Below, piece by piece: positions 35,600 to 44,345 of a stretch of 64,000 nucleotides of DNA. Under the pieces are notes generated by a model, which was not told the DNA's origin, ran no database searches, and saw only the letters and a program-made list of their open reading frames with translations. Position 1 is the first letter of the stretch; the number at the start of each line of letters is the position of its first letter. The stretch is from Bacteroidota bacterium. GTDB taxonomy: Bacteria > Bacteroidota > Bacteroidia > AKYH767-A > 2013-40CM-41-45. The translations under genes were made by a program, and so were the position numbers. The DNA is taken from contig JADJSV010000020.1 of NCBI GenBank assembly GCA_016711505.1, forward strand, positions 254,164-318,163, written 5' to 3'.

Positions 35600-36058
35600 T
35601 TATTTGATTGCCGGTGTCGGAGAATCTGCAGCCGGAGTTGCCGGTGGAGCTTCAACGTTTCCTTTTAAATGAAGAACTTTAGCACCACTTTTTGAATTTG
35701 AAGTAAGTGTTACTGTTTTGTCTTGCATTCCCATTTTTCCAGTAGAGTTAAATTCTACGTGAATTACACCTTTTCCATTTTTTCCGATAGGTTCTTTCGG
35801 AAACGAAGGAACAGTACAGCCACATGAACCATTAGCTGCAGAAATGATCAGAGGTTCTTTACCTGCATTAGTGAAGCTAAAGTCATAAGTAACTTTTTCA
35901 CCTTGCTTGATTGAACCAAAGTTATATTCTTCAACTTCAAATTTGAAATCAGGAGCATTTTTATCAACCTGAACTGGAGAGGAAACTGCTTTAGTGTCCT
36001 GTGCCTGAACTCCTGCAAATGCACCAACGATAGCAAGGGTTAAAAGTAATTTTTTCAT
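35600..36058 (-). CDS. DUF1573 domain protein (copy 3 of 3)
   Basis: 152 aa. Signal peptide MKKLLLTLAIVGAFAGVQAQ. One DUF1573 domain, an Ig-like fold related to ASH/MSP-type domains: KFEVEEYNFGSIKQGEKVTY, DFSFTNAGKEPLIISAANGS, then CGCTVPSFPKEPI and VTLTSNSKSGAKVLHLKGNV. A Pro/Ala-rich tail follows. Exported, role unknown. Last gene of a tandem triplet, followed by a terminator. The three copies share the core GSCGCTVP.PKEPI but have different tails. Confidence 0.88.
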   Translation of the reverse strand: MKKLLLTLAIVGAFAGVQAQDTKAVSSPVQVDKNAPDFKFEVEEYNFGSIKQGEKVTYDFSFTNAGKEPLIISAANGSCGCTVPSFPKEPIGKNGKGVIHVEFNSTGKMGMQDKTVTLTSNSKSGAKVLHLKGNVEAPPATPAADSPTPAIK

Positions 36059-36082
36059 TTTTTTTATTTTATTTACCTGGGT

Positions 36083-36517
36083 TTATTTTTGTGTAGGATC
36101 AGCAGCTTTTTCAACAGTACCTTTCATGTGAAGTACGATCGGATTTTGTTGAGCATTTGATGTAAGTGTAACAGTTTTGTCTTGTACACCCATTTTACCT
36201 GCCGAATTGAATGTAACTTTAATAGTTCCTTGCTGACCTTTCATGATCGGCTCTTTTGGCCAGATCGGAACTGTACAACCACAAGACCCTTCAGCTTTTG
36301 AAATGATCAATGGCTCTGTTCCACTGTTTGTAAACTTGAATTCATAAGTTACAGATTCACCCTGAGCGATGCTTCCGAAATTATGTTCATCAGTTTCGAA
36401 TTTGAAATCCGCTTTATTTGGATCATTAGCAAGATTATCAAGTGTCTTTTTCTCCTGTGCAAAACCTACAGTCGTAAGTCCAATGAACAGTGCAAGTAAT
36501 AATGATTTTATTTTCAT
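36083..36517 (-). CDS. DUF1573 domain protein (copy 2 of 3)
   Basis: 144 aa. Signal peptide MKIKSLLLALFIGLTTVGFA. The DUF1573 core is KFETDEHNFGSIAQGESVTY, EFKFTNSGTEPLIISKAEGS, then CGCTVPIWPKEPIMKGQQGT and VQDKTVTLTSNAQQNPIVLH. It is closest to copy 3 in the GKMG.QDKTVTLTSN segment. 8-bp gap to the upstream copy and 24 bp to the next. Exported, unknown function. Confidence 0.88.
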   Translation of the reverse strand: MKIKSLLLALFIGLTTVGFAQEKKTLDNLANDPNKADFKFETDEHNFGSIAQGESVTYEFKFTNSGTEPLIISKAEGSCGCTVPIWPKEPIMKGQQGTIKVTFNSAGKMGVQDKTVTLTSNAQQNPIVLHMKGTVEKAADPTQK

Positions 36518-36525
36518 GATTTGGA

Positions 36526-37005
36526 TTATTTAGTGTTTTCTAATGGACCACCTGAACTTTTAACGGGAAGTGTCTGATCTCCTCCATCCGGAGTAGCTTC
36601 AACAACGCCTTTGATTGTTATAACTTTAGTGTCTGATTTTGCATTTGAGTTGATCGTAACGGTTTTAGTGAAAGCACCAACACGTTTAGTATCATAATGA
36701 ACTTTGATAACTCCTGTCTGACCTTTCATGATCGGTTCTTTCGGATAAGTTGGAACAGTACAGCCACAACTTCCTTTTGCATTAGAGATGATCAATGGTT
36801 CTTTACCTGTATTTTTGAATTTGAATTCACAAGTACCATCTGCACCTTGCTTGATCGTTCCATAATCATGAACTTCACTTTCAAATGCAATTTCAGGAGC
36901 ATTTGGGTTTTCTTTTTTGACAGCTGATGTGTCTTGTGCAGATGATTTCAGTGAAAATGTTAAACAAACAAGAGCGCTGACTGCAAGAAATTTTAATTTT
37001 TTCAT
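36526..37005 (-). CDS. DUF1573 domain protein (copy 1 of 3)
   Basis: 159 aa, first gene of the triplet. Signal peptide MKKLKFLAVSALVCLTFSLK ending SSAQ. The core is AFESEVHDYGTIKQGADGTC, EFKFKNTGKEPLIISNAKGS, then CGCTVPTYPKEPIMKGQTGV and TKTVTINSNAKSDTKVITIK. The tail is Gly/Asp-rich (EATPDGGDQTLPVKSSGG). The upstream spacer (37006-37208) probably carries the promoter of all three. Confidence 0.88.
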   Translation of the reverse strand: MKKLKFLAVSALVCLTFSLKSSAQDTSAVKKENPNAPEIAFESEVHDYGTIKQGADGTCEFKFKNTGKEPLIISNAKGSCGCTVPTYPKEPIMKGQTGVIKVHYDTKRVGAFTKTVTINSNAKSDTKVITIKGVVEATPDGGDQTLPVKSSGGPLENTK

Positions 37006-37208
37006 AATTACGATGGTTTTTTTTGAATGCTTTTTTGAACGTGAGTTTATATTAATTGATACGTCGATTGCAATATTTCTGCCAAAAATATTAAAAAGGC
37101 TATGAAGGCATAATGAATTTAGGAAATTGGGGTGGAAAAGGTGACATTCGTTGGGTATTTGGTAGTCCCAATGGATCTGCGGACAGATACAGGTATCTGG
37201 AGAAAAGG
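37006..37208. other. Spacer upstream of the DUF1573 triplet
   Basis: About 200 bp with no coding frame. On the minus strand it must hold the promoter of the triplet, but I see no clean TAnnTTTG box with a -33 partner. It runs into the repeat block at 37209. Confidence 0.4.
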
Positions 37209-37398
37209 TTAAAGGTCAAAGGTCAAAGGTCACTAGTGTACGACACCGATTGACCTTTGACCCTTGACCCTTGACCTTTTTGCCAAATTAGTAGCTTCAT
37301 CGCAGGCGCCGTTCTACAGTGTACGACACTGATTGACCTTTGACCCTTGACCTTTACCTTTTTGCAAATTAGCAGCTCCATCACAAGCGCCGTTCTAC
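37209..37398. repeat. Heptamer inverted repeat plus 80-bp direct duplication at the porX 3' end
   Basis: TAAAGGTC/AAAGGTC units (37209-37231, period 7) face TGACCTT/TGACCCT units (37250-37278, period 7) as an inverted repeat around GTGTACGACAC. In addition, 37235-37317 and 37318-37398 are two direct copies (about 83 and 81 bp, roughly 90% alike). Each starts AGTGTACGACAC and ends GCCGTTCTAC. The second copy includes the porX stop codon (37395-37397), so the duplication took in the gene's last bases. Confidence 0.85.
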
Positions 37399-38957
37399 TT
37401 GGAAACCAGCGTAGCAAACGGAATCACCATTTCTTCCAGAGAGATCCCTCCATGTTGCAAAGTGTTTTTGTAGTAGGTAACGTAATAGTTGTAATTATTT
37501 GGATACGCAAAGAACTTGTCTTGCTTAATGAAAACGAATGCCTGTGATAAATGCTGACGAGGTAAAAATGCATCAGCAGGATTTTTCACTTCAAATACAT
37601 CTTTCTTTTCATAGTTCATATTACGTCCTTGCTTATAGCGCAGATTAGTATTCACATTTCTGTCACCAACAAGTTTTGAAGGTTCTTTAACACGGATCGT
37701 TCCATGATCGGTTGTAATTATCAGCTTCACTTTTTTCTCAGAGATCTTTTTCAATGCTTCGAACAAGGGTGAATGTTCAAACCATGAAAGTGTCAGCGAA
37801 CGGTAAGCTGCTTCATCATCGGCCAGTTCACGGATCATTTCCATTTCTGTTCTTGCATGCGAAAGCATATCAACAAAATTATAGACGATCACATTGAACT
37901 TATTCTGCATCATGTTTGGAATACTTTCAACCAGATCTTTACCGTCATTATGATTGGTGATCTTTACATAAGACGATTTCCATTCTTTACGGAAACGTTT
38001 CAGTGTATCATTTAAGAAAGATTCCTCATGCATATTTTTTCCGCCTTCTTCTTCATCATTCAGCCAGAGATTTGGGAATCTCGCTTCAATTTCTGAAGGC
38101 ATCAATCCTGCGAAAATTGCATTACGAGCATATTGTGTAGCAGTCGGAAGTATACTCAGATACAATTCGTCCTCCTGAATCCGGAAATATTCTGAAATTA
38201 AAGGCTGAATTATTCTCCATTGATCATAGCGAAGATTATCTATCAAAACCATGAATACGGGTTCGGAACCTGTAGTATCAGCAGCAGGAAGAATTTTTTT
38301 CTTCATCAACTGATGCGACATAACAGGAGTAGTTGTTGCATCCGGATTTTTCAACCATCCCAGATAATTGTTCTCTATGAATTTTGAGAAGAGGGTATTG
38401 GCTTCACTCTTTTGAGCAGTCAGAATCTCATACATACTGTCATCTGAGGAACGTTTCAATTCAAGTTCCCAATAAACCAGCTTACGATATACTTCTGTCC
38501 ATTCCTTCCAGCTAAGTTTGTCACTCAATGACATTCCAATATTCCTGAATTCCTGCTGATAATCGGAAGCAGTTTTCTCACTGATCAACCTTCTGTTCTC
38601 GAGATTCTTTTTTAACGATAACAGAATTTGATTTGGATTAACAGGTTTGATCAGATAATCAGCGATCTTACTTCCAATTGCCTGTTCCATTATATGTTCT
38701 TCTTCACTTTTTGTGATCATTACCACAGGAACTTCAGGCTTCAGGTTTTTCAGTTTTGCAAGGGTTTCAATTCCTGAAATCCCCGGCATGTTTTCATCTA
38801 AAAAAACGATGTCGAAATTTTTTGTCTTGAATTGTTCAATTGCTCCATCGCCGTTGTTTGCTGTAGCAACTTCATATCCCTTTTCCTCAAGAAAAAGGAT
38901 GTGTGGTTTTAAAAGATCTATTTCATCGTCTGCCCAAAGTATTGAGATTTTATCCAT
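37395..38957 (-). CDS. porX: PorX-type response regulator with PglZ phosphatase domain
   Basis: 520 aa from ATG 38957 (MDKISILWADDEIDLLKPHI). The longer frame adds 21 residues without similarity. Residues 1-120 form a receiver domain with acidic pocket DDE and phospho-acceptor Asp54 (IVFLDENMPG), VMITKSEEEH and the switch lysine in LIKPVNPNQI. The rest is a PglZ/alkaline phosphatase-like domain: VLIDNLRYDQW, LPTATQYARNAIFAGLMPSE, NFVDMLSHAR and IITTDHGTIRV with metal-ligand Asp/His. PorX with sensor PorY controls type IX secretion genes in Porphyromonas gingivalis. No porY is visible here, but T9SS cargo genes lie at 54.9-60.4 kb. Confidence 0.93.
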   Translation of the reverse strand: MDKISILWADDEIDLLKPHILFLEEKGYEVATANNGDGAIEQFKTKNFDIVFLDENMPGISGIETLAKLKNLKPEVPVVMITKSEEEHIMEQAIGSKIADYLIKPVNPNQILLSLKKNLENRRLISEKTASDYQQEFRNIGMSLSDKLSWKEWTEVYRKLVYWELELKRSSDDSMYEILTAQKSEANTLFSKFIENNYLGWLKNPDATTTPVMSHQLMKKKILPAADTTGSEPVFMVLIDNLRYDQWRIIQPLISEYFRIQEDELYLSILPTATQYARNAIFAGLMPSEIEARFPNLWLNDEEEGGKNMHEESFLNDTLKRFRKEWKSSYVKITNHNDGKDLVESIPNMMQNKFNVIVYNFVDMLSHARTEMEMIRELADDEAAYRSLTLSWFEHSPLFEALKKISEKKVKLIITTDHGTIRVKEPSKLVGDRNVNTNLRYKQGRNMNYEKKDVFEVKNPADAFLPRQHLSQAFVFIKQDKFFAYPNNYNYYVTYYKNTLQHGGISLEEMVIPFATLVSK

Positions 38958-39394
38958 AGTTTCGATAGCTATTTCGCTTGTGCGATTGCTTTCAAAGTTA
39001 GCAAAGTTGTTTCTATTCATGCCGTGTTTTGTTTTATTGATGAGGTAATTTTTAAACAGATATTTACAGGGATTTTAACGAAATAACTATTTTTATATTG
39101 AAGTCATTCTTGATTAATAAGAAGAGTTGATACCGTTATTTTTGAGCGGGATTAAATGAATTTATGGATTTCAGAGAGAAATCATAACAGTATTTTATAG
39201 ATAATTGAAAACCGTGGATATCTATCAATGTGATCGTTAGTACAATACCTCACTGCTATAAATCCAATAAGTCCAGATCAAAATAATCAATCCCGAAAAT
39301 CCGAAAATCCATTTAATCCCGGTCCAAAATAATCCTTCCCGAAAATCCAACAATCCATAAAATCCCGGTTATATTTGCGGACTTACTTATCAAT
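38958..39394. other. Spacer between divergent porX and the HD gene, with tandem duplication
   Basis: 437 bp with no gene. At 39275-39369 an imperfect tandem duplication of about 46-49 bp is seen. Both copies read AAAATAATC..TCCCGAAAATCC and end AATCCCGG. Inside, CCGAAAATCC is repeated again. The remainder is AT-rich without recognisable structure. Confidence 0.6.
39370..39377 (+). promoter_or_regulatory. Probable -7 box of the HD hydrolase gene
   Basis: TATATTTG fits TAnnTTTG and lies 18 bp upstream of the ATG at 39395, at the end of the tandem duplication. No clear -33 element was found. Confidence 0.5.
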
Positions 39395-40633
39395 ATGCAA
39401 TCAAGAGCAGGTAACCTGAAAATCGTCAATGACCCTATCTACGGCTTTATAAAATTTCCTTATAAATCAGTTTTTGATTTGGTCGAACATCCTTATTTTC
39501 AGCGCTTACGGCGAATCAGACAATTGGGCATGACCCATTTAGTTTACCCGGGCGCTCATCATACCCGGTTTCATCATGCTTTAGGTTCCATGTACCTGAT
39601 GACTGAAGCAATCGAAGTATTGCGGAGCAAGGGACATCAGATCAGTGAAGAAGAAGCGGAGGCGGTAACGATAGCAATTCTGTTGCATGACATCGGACAT
39701 GGTCCTTTCAGTCATGCTTTAGAAGATTCTATTGTCCGTTCAGTACATCATGAAGAGATCTCAGCTTTACTCATGGATCAGCTAAACAAAGTATTCAAAG
39801 GTAAACTTGATCTGGCGATCAGCATCTTCAGAAATCAATACAACAAAAAGTTCCTGCATCAATTGGTTTCAAGTCAGCTAGACATTGATCGGCTTGATTA
39901 TCTGAACCGGGATAGTTTTTTTACAGGAGTTTCAGAAGGGGTAATTTCGAGCGACCGAATAATCAAAATGCTGGAGATCCATAATGATCAGCTCGCCATC
40001 GAAGCAAAGGGAATTTATTCTATAGAAAAATTCATTGTTGCGCGAAGGTTGATGTACTGGCAGGTTTACCTTCACAAAACAGTTGTGAGTGCTGAAGTTT
40101 TGCTCATCAATATTCTTAAACGTGCGAAAGAACTTTCGCATTCAGGGAAACAGCTTTTTGCGACTCCGGCGCTGAGTTACTTTTTAAATAATGAAGTAAC
40201 CCGTTCTGATTTTGAAAGAGACGAAAAGATACTTGAGTTGTTTACGCAACTTGATGATAGCGACATTGGAACTTCGATCAAAGTCTGGTCACGAACCGAC
40301 GATAAAATTCTGAGTGAATTATGTTCAAGAATGATCAACAGGAAACTTTTTAAAATACTGTTGCAAAAAGAACCATTCGAGCCTGCATTTATCGAGAAAA
40401 CAAAAGCAGGAATCAAAGCTAAATTTAATCTGTCAGATGATGAACTCAAATATTATTTTCTGGAAGGTAAATTGATCAACAATGCCTATCAATCTGAAAT
40501 TGATAAGATCAATATTTTGTACAAAGATGGAACTGTAAAAGACATCGTTGATGCCGCAGATACACTAAACATAAAAGTGCTCAGTCGACCGGTTGAAAAG
40601 TACTATTTATGTTTTCCGAAACTCGATGTGTAA
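39395..40633 (+). CDS. HD-domain phosphohydrolase (dNTPase-like)
   Basis: 412 aa. The N-terminal HD domain has KIVNDPIYGFIKFP, YFQRLRRIRQLGMTHLVYPG, the first metal His in HHTRFHHALGSMYL, the HD pair in LLHDIGHGPFSHALE, and the distal Asp in SSQLDIDRLDYLNRD. A helical C-terminal half follows. The family includes SAMHD1-like and dGTPase-like dNTP triphosphohydrolases; bacterial members of this exact type are mostly uncharacterised. It sits directly ahead of lpxD, an arrangement I associate with Bacteroidota, but no link to lipid A is known. Confidence 0.88.
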   Translation: MQSRAGNLKIVNDPIYGFIKFPYKSVFDLVEHPYFQRLRRIRQLGMTHLVYPGAHHTRFHHALGSMYLMTEAIEVLRSKGHQISEEEAEAVTIAILLHDIGHGPFSHALEDSIVRSVHHEEISALLMDQLNKVFKGKLDLAISIFRNQYNKKFLHQLVSSQLDIDRLDYLNRDSFFTGVSEGVISSDRIIKMLEIHNDQLAIEAKGIYSIEKFIVARRLMYWQVYLHKTVVSAEVLLINILKRAKELSHSGKQLFATPALSYFLNNEVTRSDFERDEKILELFTQLDDSDIGTSIKVWSRTDDKILSELCSRMINRKLFKILLQKEPFEPAFIEKTKAGIKAKFNLSDDELKYYFLEGKLINNAYQSEIDKINILYKDGTVKDIVDAADTLNIKVLSRPVEKYYLCFPKLDV

Positions 40634-40704
40634 TTTTTCCTTTTAATAAAATAAATCGTCCGTTTCTCAGTTATAAAATGTTGAAATGAAGTCATTTTGC
40701 CACT

Positions 40705-40736
40705 TTTGACTCGTATCACTTAAATACTTACATTCG
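40705..40736 (+). promoter_or_regulatory. Promoter of the lpx operon
   Basis: TTTG at 40705-40708, 20-bp spacer, TACATTCG at 40729-40736 (one mismatch to TAnnTTTG). The start point would be near 40743, 14 bp before the lpxD ATG. Confidence 0.6.
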
Positions 40737-40756
40737 TATCCTCAAAAATCAAACAT

Positions 40757-41800
40757 ATGGAGTTTACAGCCAGGCAAATAGCAGACTTATTAAAAGGGAA
40801 GATTGAAGGGAAGGAAGATGCAAAGGTCTATCGTCTGGATAAGATAGAAGAAGGTGCAGAGGGCGGTTTAACATTTTTGGCAAATCCTAAATACACTCCA
40901 TTTATTTATACCACTAAAGCTTCTGTCGTAATTGTTGATCATACTTTTGTGGCTGAACAGACGGTGAGTTCAACTATGATCAGAGTTGAAAACGCATATC
41001 AGAGTTTTGTACAGCTTCTGGAAATTTATAATCAGATCCAACGCGACAAAAAAGGAATTGAACAACCAAGTTTTGTTTCTACCACTGCAACTTTAGGAAA
41101 AGACATTTACATCGGAGCATTCGCTTACATTGGAAACAATGTGAAGGTTGGAAACAATGTCAAAATTTATCCGCAGGTTTACATTGGTGATAATGTCAGC
41201 ATAGGAGACAATACAACACTTTTTGCAGGTGCAAGAATTTATTCTGATTGTATCATTGGAAAAGATTGCACGATACATTCCGGAACGATCATAGGTGCAG
41301 ATGGTTTTGGATTTACACCAAACTCTGCAAATCAATATAACAAAGTTGCCCAGATCGGTAACGTGATCCTTGAAGACCATGTGGATGTAGGTGCAAATAC
41401 AACGATCGATCGCGCAACATTAGGTTCGACCATCATTCGCAAAGGAGTAAAACTTGATAACCTCATTCAGATCGCTCACAATGTGGAGATCGGCGAGAAT
41501 ACTGTTATTGCAGCACAGACAGGAGTTGCAGGCTCAACCAAGATCGGAAAGGATTGTATGATTGGCGGGCAGGTTGGCATTGTTGGACATATCACCATTG
41601 CAGATAAAGTGAAGATCGCTGCTCAGTCCGGAATCGGTTCCAGTATTACCAACGAAGGAGAAATTCTACAGGGATCACCTGCTTTTGGAATAGGCGATTA
41701 CAAGCGTACATATGTTGTTTTCAGAAAACTTCCTGCACTTGAAAAGCGGATCCAGGAGTTAGAACAAATGATTGCCGACTTGAAGCAAATCCCATCCTAA
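40757..41800 (+). CDS. lpxD: UDP-3-O-acylglucosamine N-acyltransferase
   Basis: 347 aa. The N-terminal uridine-binding domain (TARQIADLLKGKIEGKEDAK; FLANPKYTPFIYTT) is followed by a left-handed beta-helix of hexapeptide repeats (IGAFAYIGNNVKVGNNVKIY). It shows GADGFGFTP and the catalytic His in IQIAHNVEIGENTVIAAQTG, and ends in a helix (KLPALEKRIQELEQMI). It adds the second hydroxyacyl chain in lipid A synthesis. A 279-bp spacer without a recognisable gene separates it from lpxC/fabZ. Confidence 0.96.
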   Translation: MEFTARQIADLLKGKIEGKEDAKVYRLDKIEEGAEGGLTFLANPKYTPFIYTTKASVVIVDHTFVAEQTVSSTMIRVENAYQSFVQLLEIYNQIQRDKKGIEQPSFVSTTATLGKDIYIGAFAYIGNNVKVGNNVKIYPQVYIGDNVSIGDNTTLFAGARIYSDCIIGKDCTIHSGTIIGADGFGFTPNSANQYNKVAQIGNVILEDHVDVGANTTIDRATLGSTIIRKGVKLDNLIQIAHNVEIGENTVIAAQTGVAGSTKIGKDCMIGGQVGIVGHITIADKVKIAAQSGIGSSITNEGEILQGSPAFGIGDYKRTYVVFRKLPALEKRIQELEQMIADLKQIPS

Positions 41801-42079
41801 ATCTGATTGCAAACTGCATTTCCATTGCAATTTACCTCTCTTTTTTCTCCCTTTTTTTCTCCATGTACTCCGTGTTTTATTTTTAAGTGTTTTTTGCCCA
41901 AACAATTGCATTTCTGCGTTTTTTACGAATTTTGGCATTTTGTCAAACCTTGCGTTTCCCAGGTTCATAAAATCTTTTGAATTCATCGTCAAAGTAGGCG
42001 GCTTTTTCAGAAATAGGTTTATTTTTGACAACTTTTGAATAAATCGGCAAAGTCCGCTCGATTCTAGATTCTAAAAATA

Positions 42080-43537
42080 ATGGCTGAAAATCAAACACTT
42101 GTTGAACCTAATGTAGCTCCGGCTGCAAAGGCTGAGAATGAAATTCCCATGCAGACTACATTGAAGCATGAGGTTACTGTGTCAGGAGTCGGATTACACA
42201 CCGGTGCCAATGTGAACCTTACGTTCAAACCTGCTCCGGAAAATCATGGTTATATTTTCAAAAGAATAGATCTGCCCGGATCTCCAACTGTTGAGGCTGA
42301 TGTTGATTATGTAACTGATACCGACAGGGGAACAACCATTAGTAAAAATGGTGCACGGGTAAGTACGATCGAACATGTTCTTGCTGCATTGGCAGGAATG
42401 GAAATCGATAACATCCTTATGGAAATTGATGGTCCGGAAGTTCCGATCATGGATGGAAGCTCCAGACCATTTATGGATATTTTTGAGAAAGTCGGAAAAG
42501 TTGATCAGAAAGAAGAGCGTCACTATTATTCCCTGAGTGAAAATATTACTTACGAAGATCCAAAACGTAAGACAGAAATGCTTGCAGTTCCAAGCGATGA
42601 TTTCCGGATCACTGTAATGGTCGATTACAACAGTGATCTGTTAGGAACGCAACATGCAATTTTATATAACATTGGAGAATTCAAGGAAGAGATAAGTGAT
42701 AGCAGAACGTTTTGTTTTCTGCATGAACTTGAAATGCTTCTTGAACATAATCTGATCAAAGGTGGTGATATCAATAATGCAATTGTTGTTGTTGACAAGC
42801 CTGTGTCAGATGAGAAGCTTGCGCATCTTGCAAAGATCTTTAACAAAGAAAAAGTTACTGCTGAACGCGGCTTTTTGAATAATGTGAAATTGCGTTTTTC
42901 AAATGAACCTGCCAGACATAAACTTCTGGATATAGTAGGTGATCTTGCACTTGTTGGGGCCCCTTTAAAAGGCCACATACTTGCTGCTCGTCCGGGTCAC
43001 GTTGCCAATGTTGAGTTTGCAAGAAAGATAAAAGCATTGATGAAGCGTGATCGCTTCCGTGAGCGTGCTCCGAAATACGATCCTGCAGAAAAACCATTGC
43101 TTGATATAAATGGTGTAATGAAATTTCTTCCGCACCGCGCTCCGTTTTTGTTTGTCGATAAGATCATTGAATTAAGTGACAAGCACGTAGTTGGAGTGAA
43201 GAATGTAACGATGAATGAATGGTTTTTCCCCGGACATTTTCCAGGTGCTCCGGTTTTCCCGGGAGTAATTCAGATCGAAGCAATGGCACAGGTAGGTGGA
43301 ATTCTTGTTTTGAATTCTGTTCCTGATCCGGAGAATTATCTGACCTATTTTATGAAGATCGACAATACGAAATTCAGGGATATGGTTTCTCCCGGCGATA
43401 CTATTATTTTTCACCTTGAATTAATCACACCGATCCGTCGTGGTATTTGTCATATGAAAGGAAAAGCATTTGTCGGAAATAAAGTTGTAATGGAATCAGA
43501 AATGATGGCGCAGATCGTTCGGCGCGATAAAAAATAA
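42080..43537 (+). CDS. lpxC/fabZ: Bifunctional LpxC deacetylase / FabZ dehydratase
   Basis: 485 aa, a fusion known from Bacteroidota. The LpxC part (about 1-320) has TLKHEVTVSGVGLHTGANVN, zinc ligand regions TIEHVLAALAGMEIDN and RHKLLDIVGDLALVGAPLKG, EVPIMDGSSRPF and ILAARPGHVANVEFA. The FabZ part (about 335-485) has LPHRAPFLFVDKI and the active-site helix GHFPGAPVFPGVIQIEAMAQ with catalytic His and Glu. LpxC commits UDP-acyl-GlcNAc to lipid A, while FabZ dehydrates hydroxyacyl-ACP. Fusing them couples two enzymes that draw on the same hydroxyacyl-ACP pool. lpxA follows 13 bp downstream. Confidence 0.97.
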   Translation: MAENQTLVEPNVAPAAKAENEIPMQTTLKHEVTVSGVGLHTGANVNLTFKPAPENHGYIFKRIDLPGSPTVEADVDYVTDTDRGTTISKNGARVSTIEHVLAALAGMEIDNILMEIDGPEVPIMDGSSRPFMDIFEKVGKVDQKEERHYYSLSENITYEDPKRKTEMLAVPSDDFRITVMVDYNSDLLGTQHAILYNIGEFKEEISDSRTFCFLHELEMLLEHNLIKGGDINNAIVVVDKPVSDEKLAHLAKIFNKEKVTAERGFLNNVKLRFSNEPARHKLLDIVGDLALVGAPLKGHILAARPGHVANVEFARKIKALMKRDRFRERAPKYDPAEKPLLDINGVMKFLPHRAPFLFVDKIIELSDKHVVGVKNVTMNEWFFPGHFPGAPVFPGVIQIEAMAQVGGILVLNSVPDPENYLTYFMKIDNTKFRDMVSPGDTIIFHLELITPIRRGICHMKGKAFVGNKVVMESEMMAQIVRRDKK

Positions 43538-43550
43538 TCGCCTCCGGCTA

Positions 43551-44336
43551 ATGAGTAATCTTGTAAGTATCCATCCTAATGCTGTTATTGGAAAGAATGT
43601 CGTAATTGATCCTTTCACAATGATTCATGACGATGTCGTAATCGGTGATGGAACGTGGATCGGAAGCAATGTCACAATATTCCCTGGTGCACGGATTGGA
43701 AAGAATGTCAAGATATTTCCCGGAGCAGTAATATCTGCAGTACCGCAGGATCTGAAATTTTCAGGTGAACCAACAACTGCAGAGATCGGCGACAACACAG
43801 TGATCCGTGAATTTGTAACAATCAACCGTGGAACAAAAGCATTAGGAAAAACTATTGTTGGAAACGATAACCTGCTGATGGCATATGTACATGTGGCTCA
43901 CGACTGCATCGTTGGAAATCATTGCATTCTTGCAAATGGTGCAACGCTTGCCGGTCATATTACTATCGATGATTTTGCAATCATCGGCGGACTTTCAGCA
44001 ATACATCAATTTGTACATATCGGTTCGCATGTAATGATCAGCGGAGGTTCGTTGGTAAGAAAAGATGTTCCGCCGTATGTAAAAGCAGCTCATGAACCTT
44101 TGTCATATGTTGGAATTAATTCAGTAGGCTTACGTCGTCGTGGTTTTTCTACAGAAACAATTACAGAGATCCAGAACGTTTACAGAATACTTTTTGTAAA
44201 AGGTCTCAGTAATTCACATGCATTAGAAGAAGTCAATAAAGAAATTGCTCAAAGTACAGAGCGTGATATCATCCTTGATTTTGTTCGTAAATCCGAAAGA
44301 GGAATTATGAAAGGATATAGTCGTGGTGAAGATTAA
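43551..44336 (+). CDS. lpxA: UDP-N-acetylglucosamine acyltransferase
   Basis: 261 aa, hexapeptide-repeat beta-helix: VSIHPNAVIGKNVVIDPFTM, the catalytic-loop region VAHDCIVGNHCILANGATLA, FSGEPTTAEIGDNTVIREF (substrate loop) and RKDVPPYVKAAHEPLSYVGI. The helical C-terminus starts at GLRRRGFSTETITEI. It starts lipid A synthesis by adding a hydroxyacyl chain to UDP-GlcNAc. The order lpxD-lpxC/fabZ-lpxA is intact, 9 bp ahead of the ABC gene. Confidence 0.96.
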   Translation: MSNLVSIHPNAVIGKNVVIDPFTMIHDDVVIGDGTWIGSNVTIFPGARIGKNVKIFPGAVISAVPQDLKFSGEPTTAEIGDNTVIREFVTINRGTKALGKTIVGNDNLLMAYVHVAHDCIVGNHCILANGATLAGHITIDDFAIIGGLSAIHQFVHIGSHVMISGGSLVRKDVPPYVKAAHEPLSYVGINSVGLRRRGFSTETITEIQNVYRILFVKGLSNSHALEEVNKEIAQSTERDIILDFVRKSERGIMKGYSRGED

Positions 44337-44345
44337 TTTTATCCT

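Noticed and set aside
37235..37398. 80-bp direct repeats considered as insertion-sequence or attachment-site ends
   Set aside because: No transposase or integrase nearby, copies adjoin each other, and the heptamer content explains them better.
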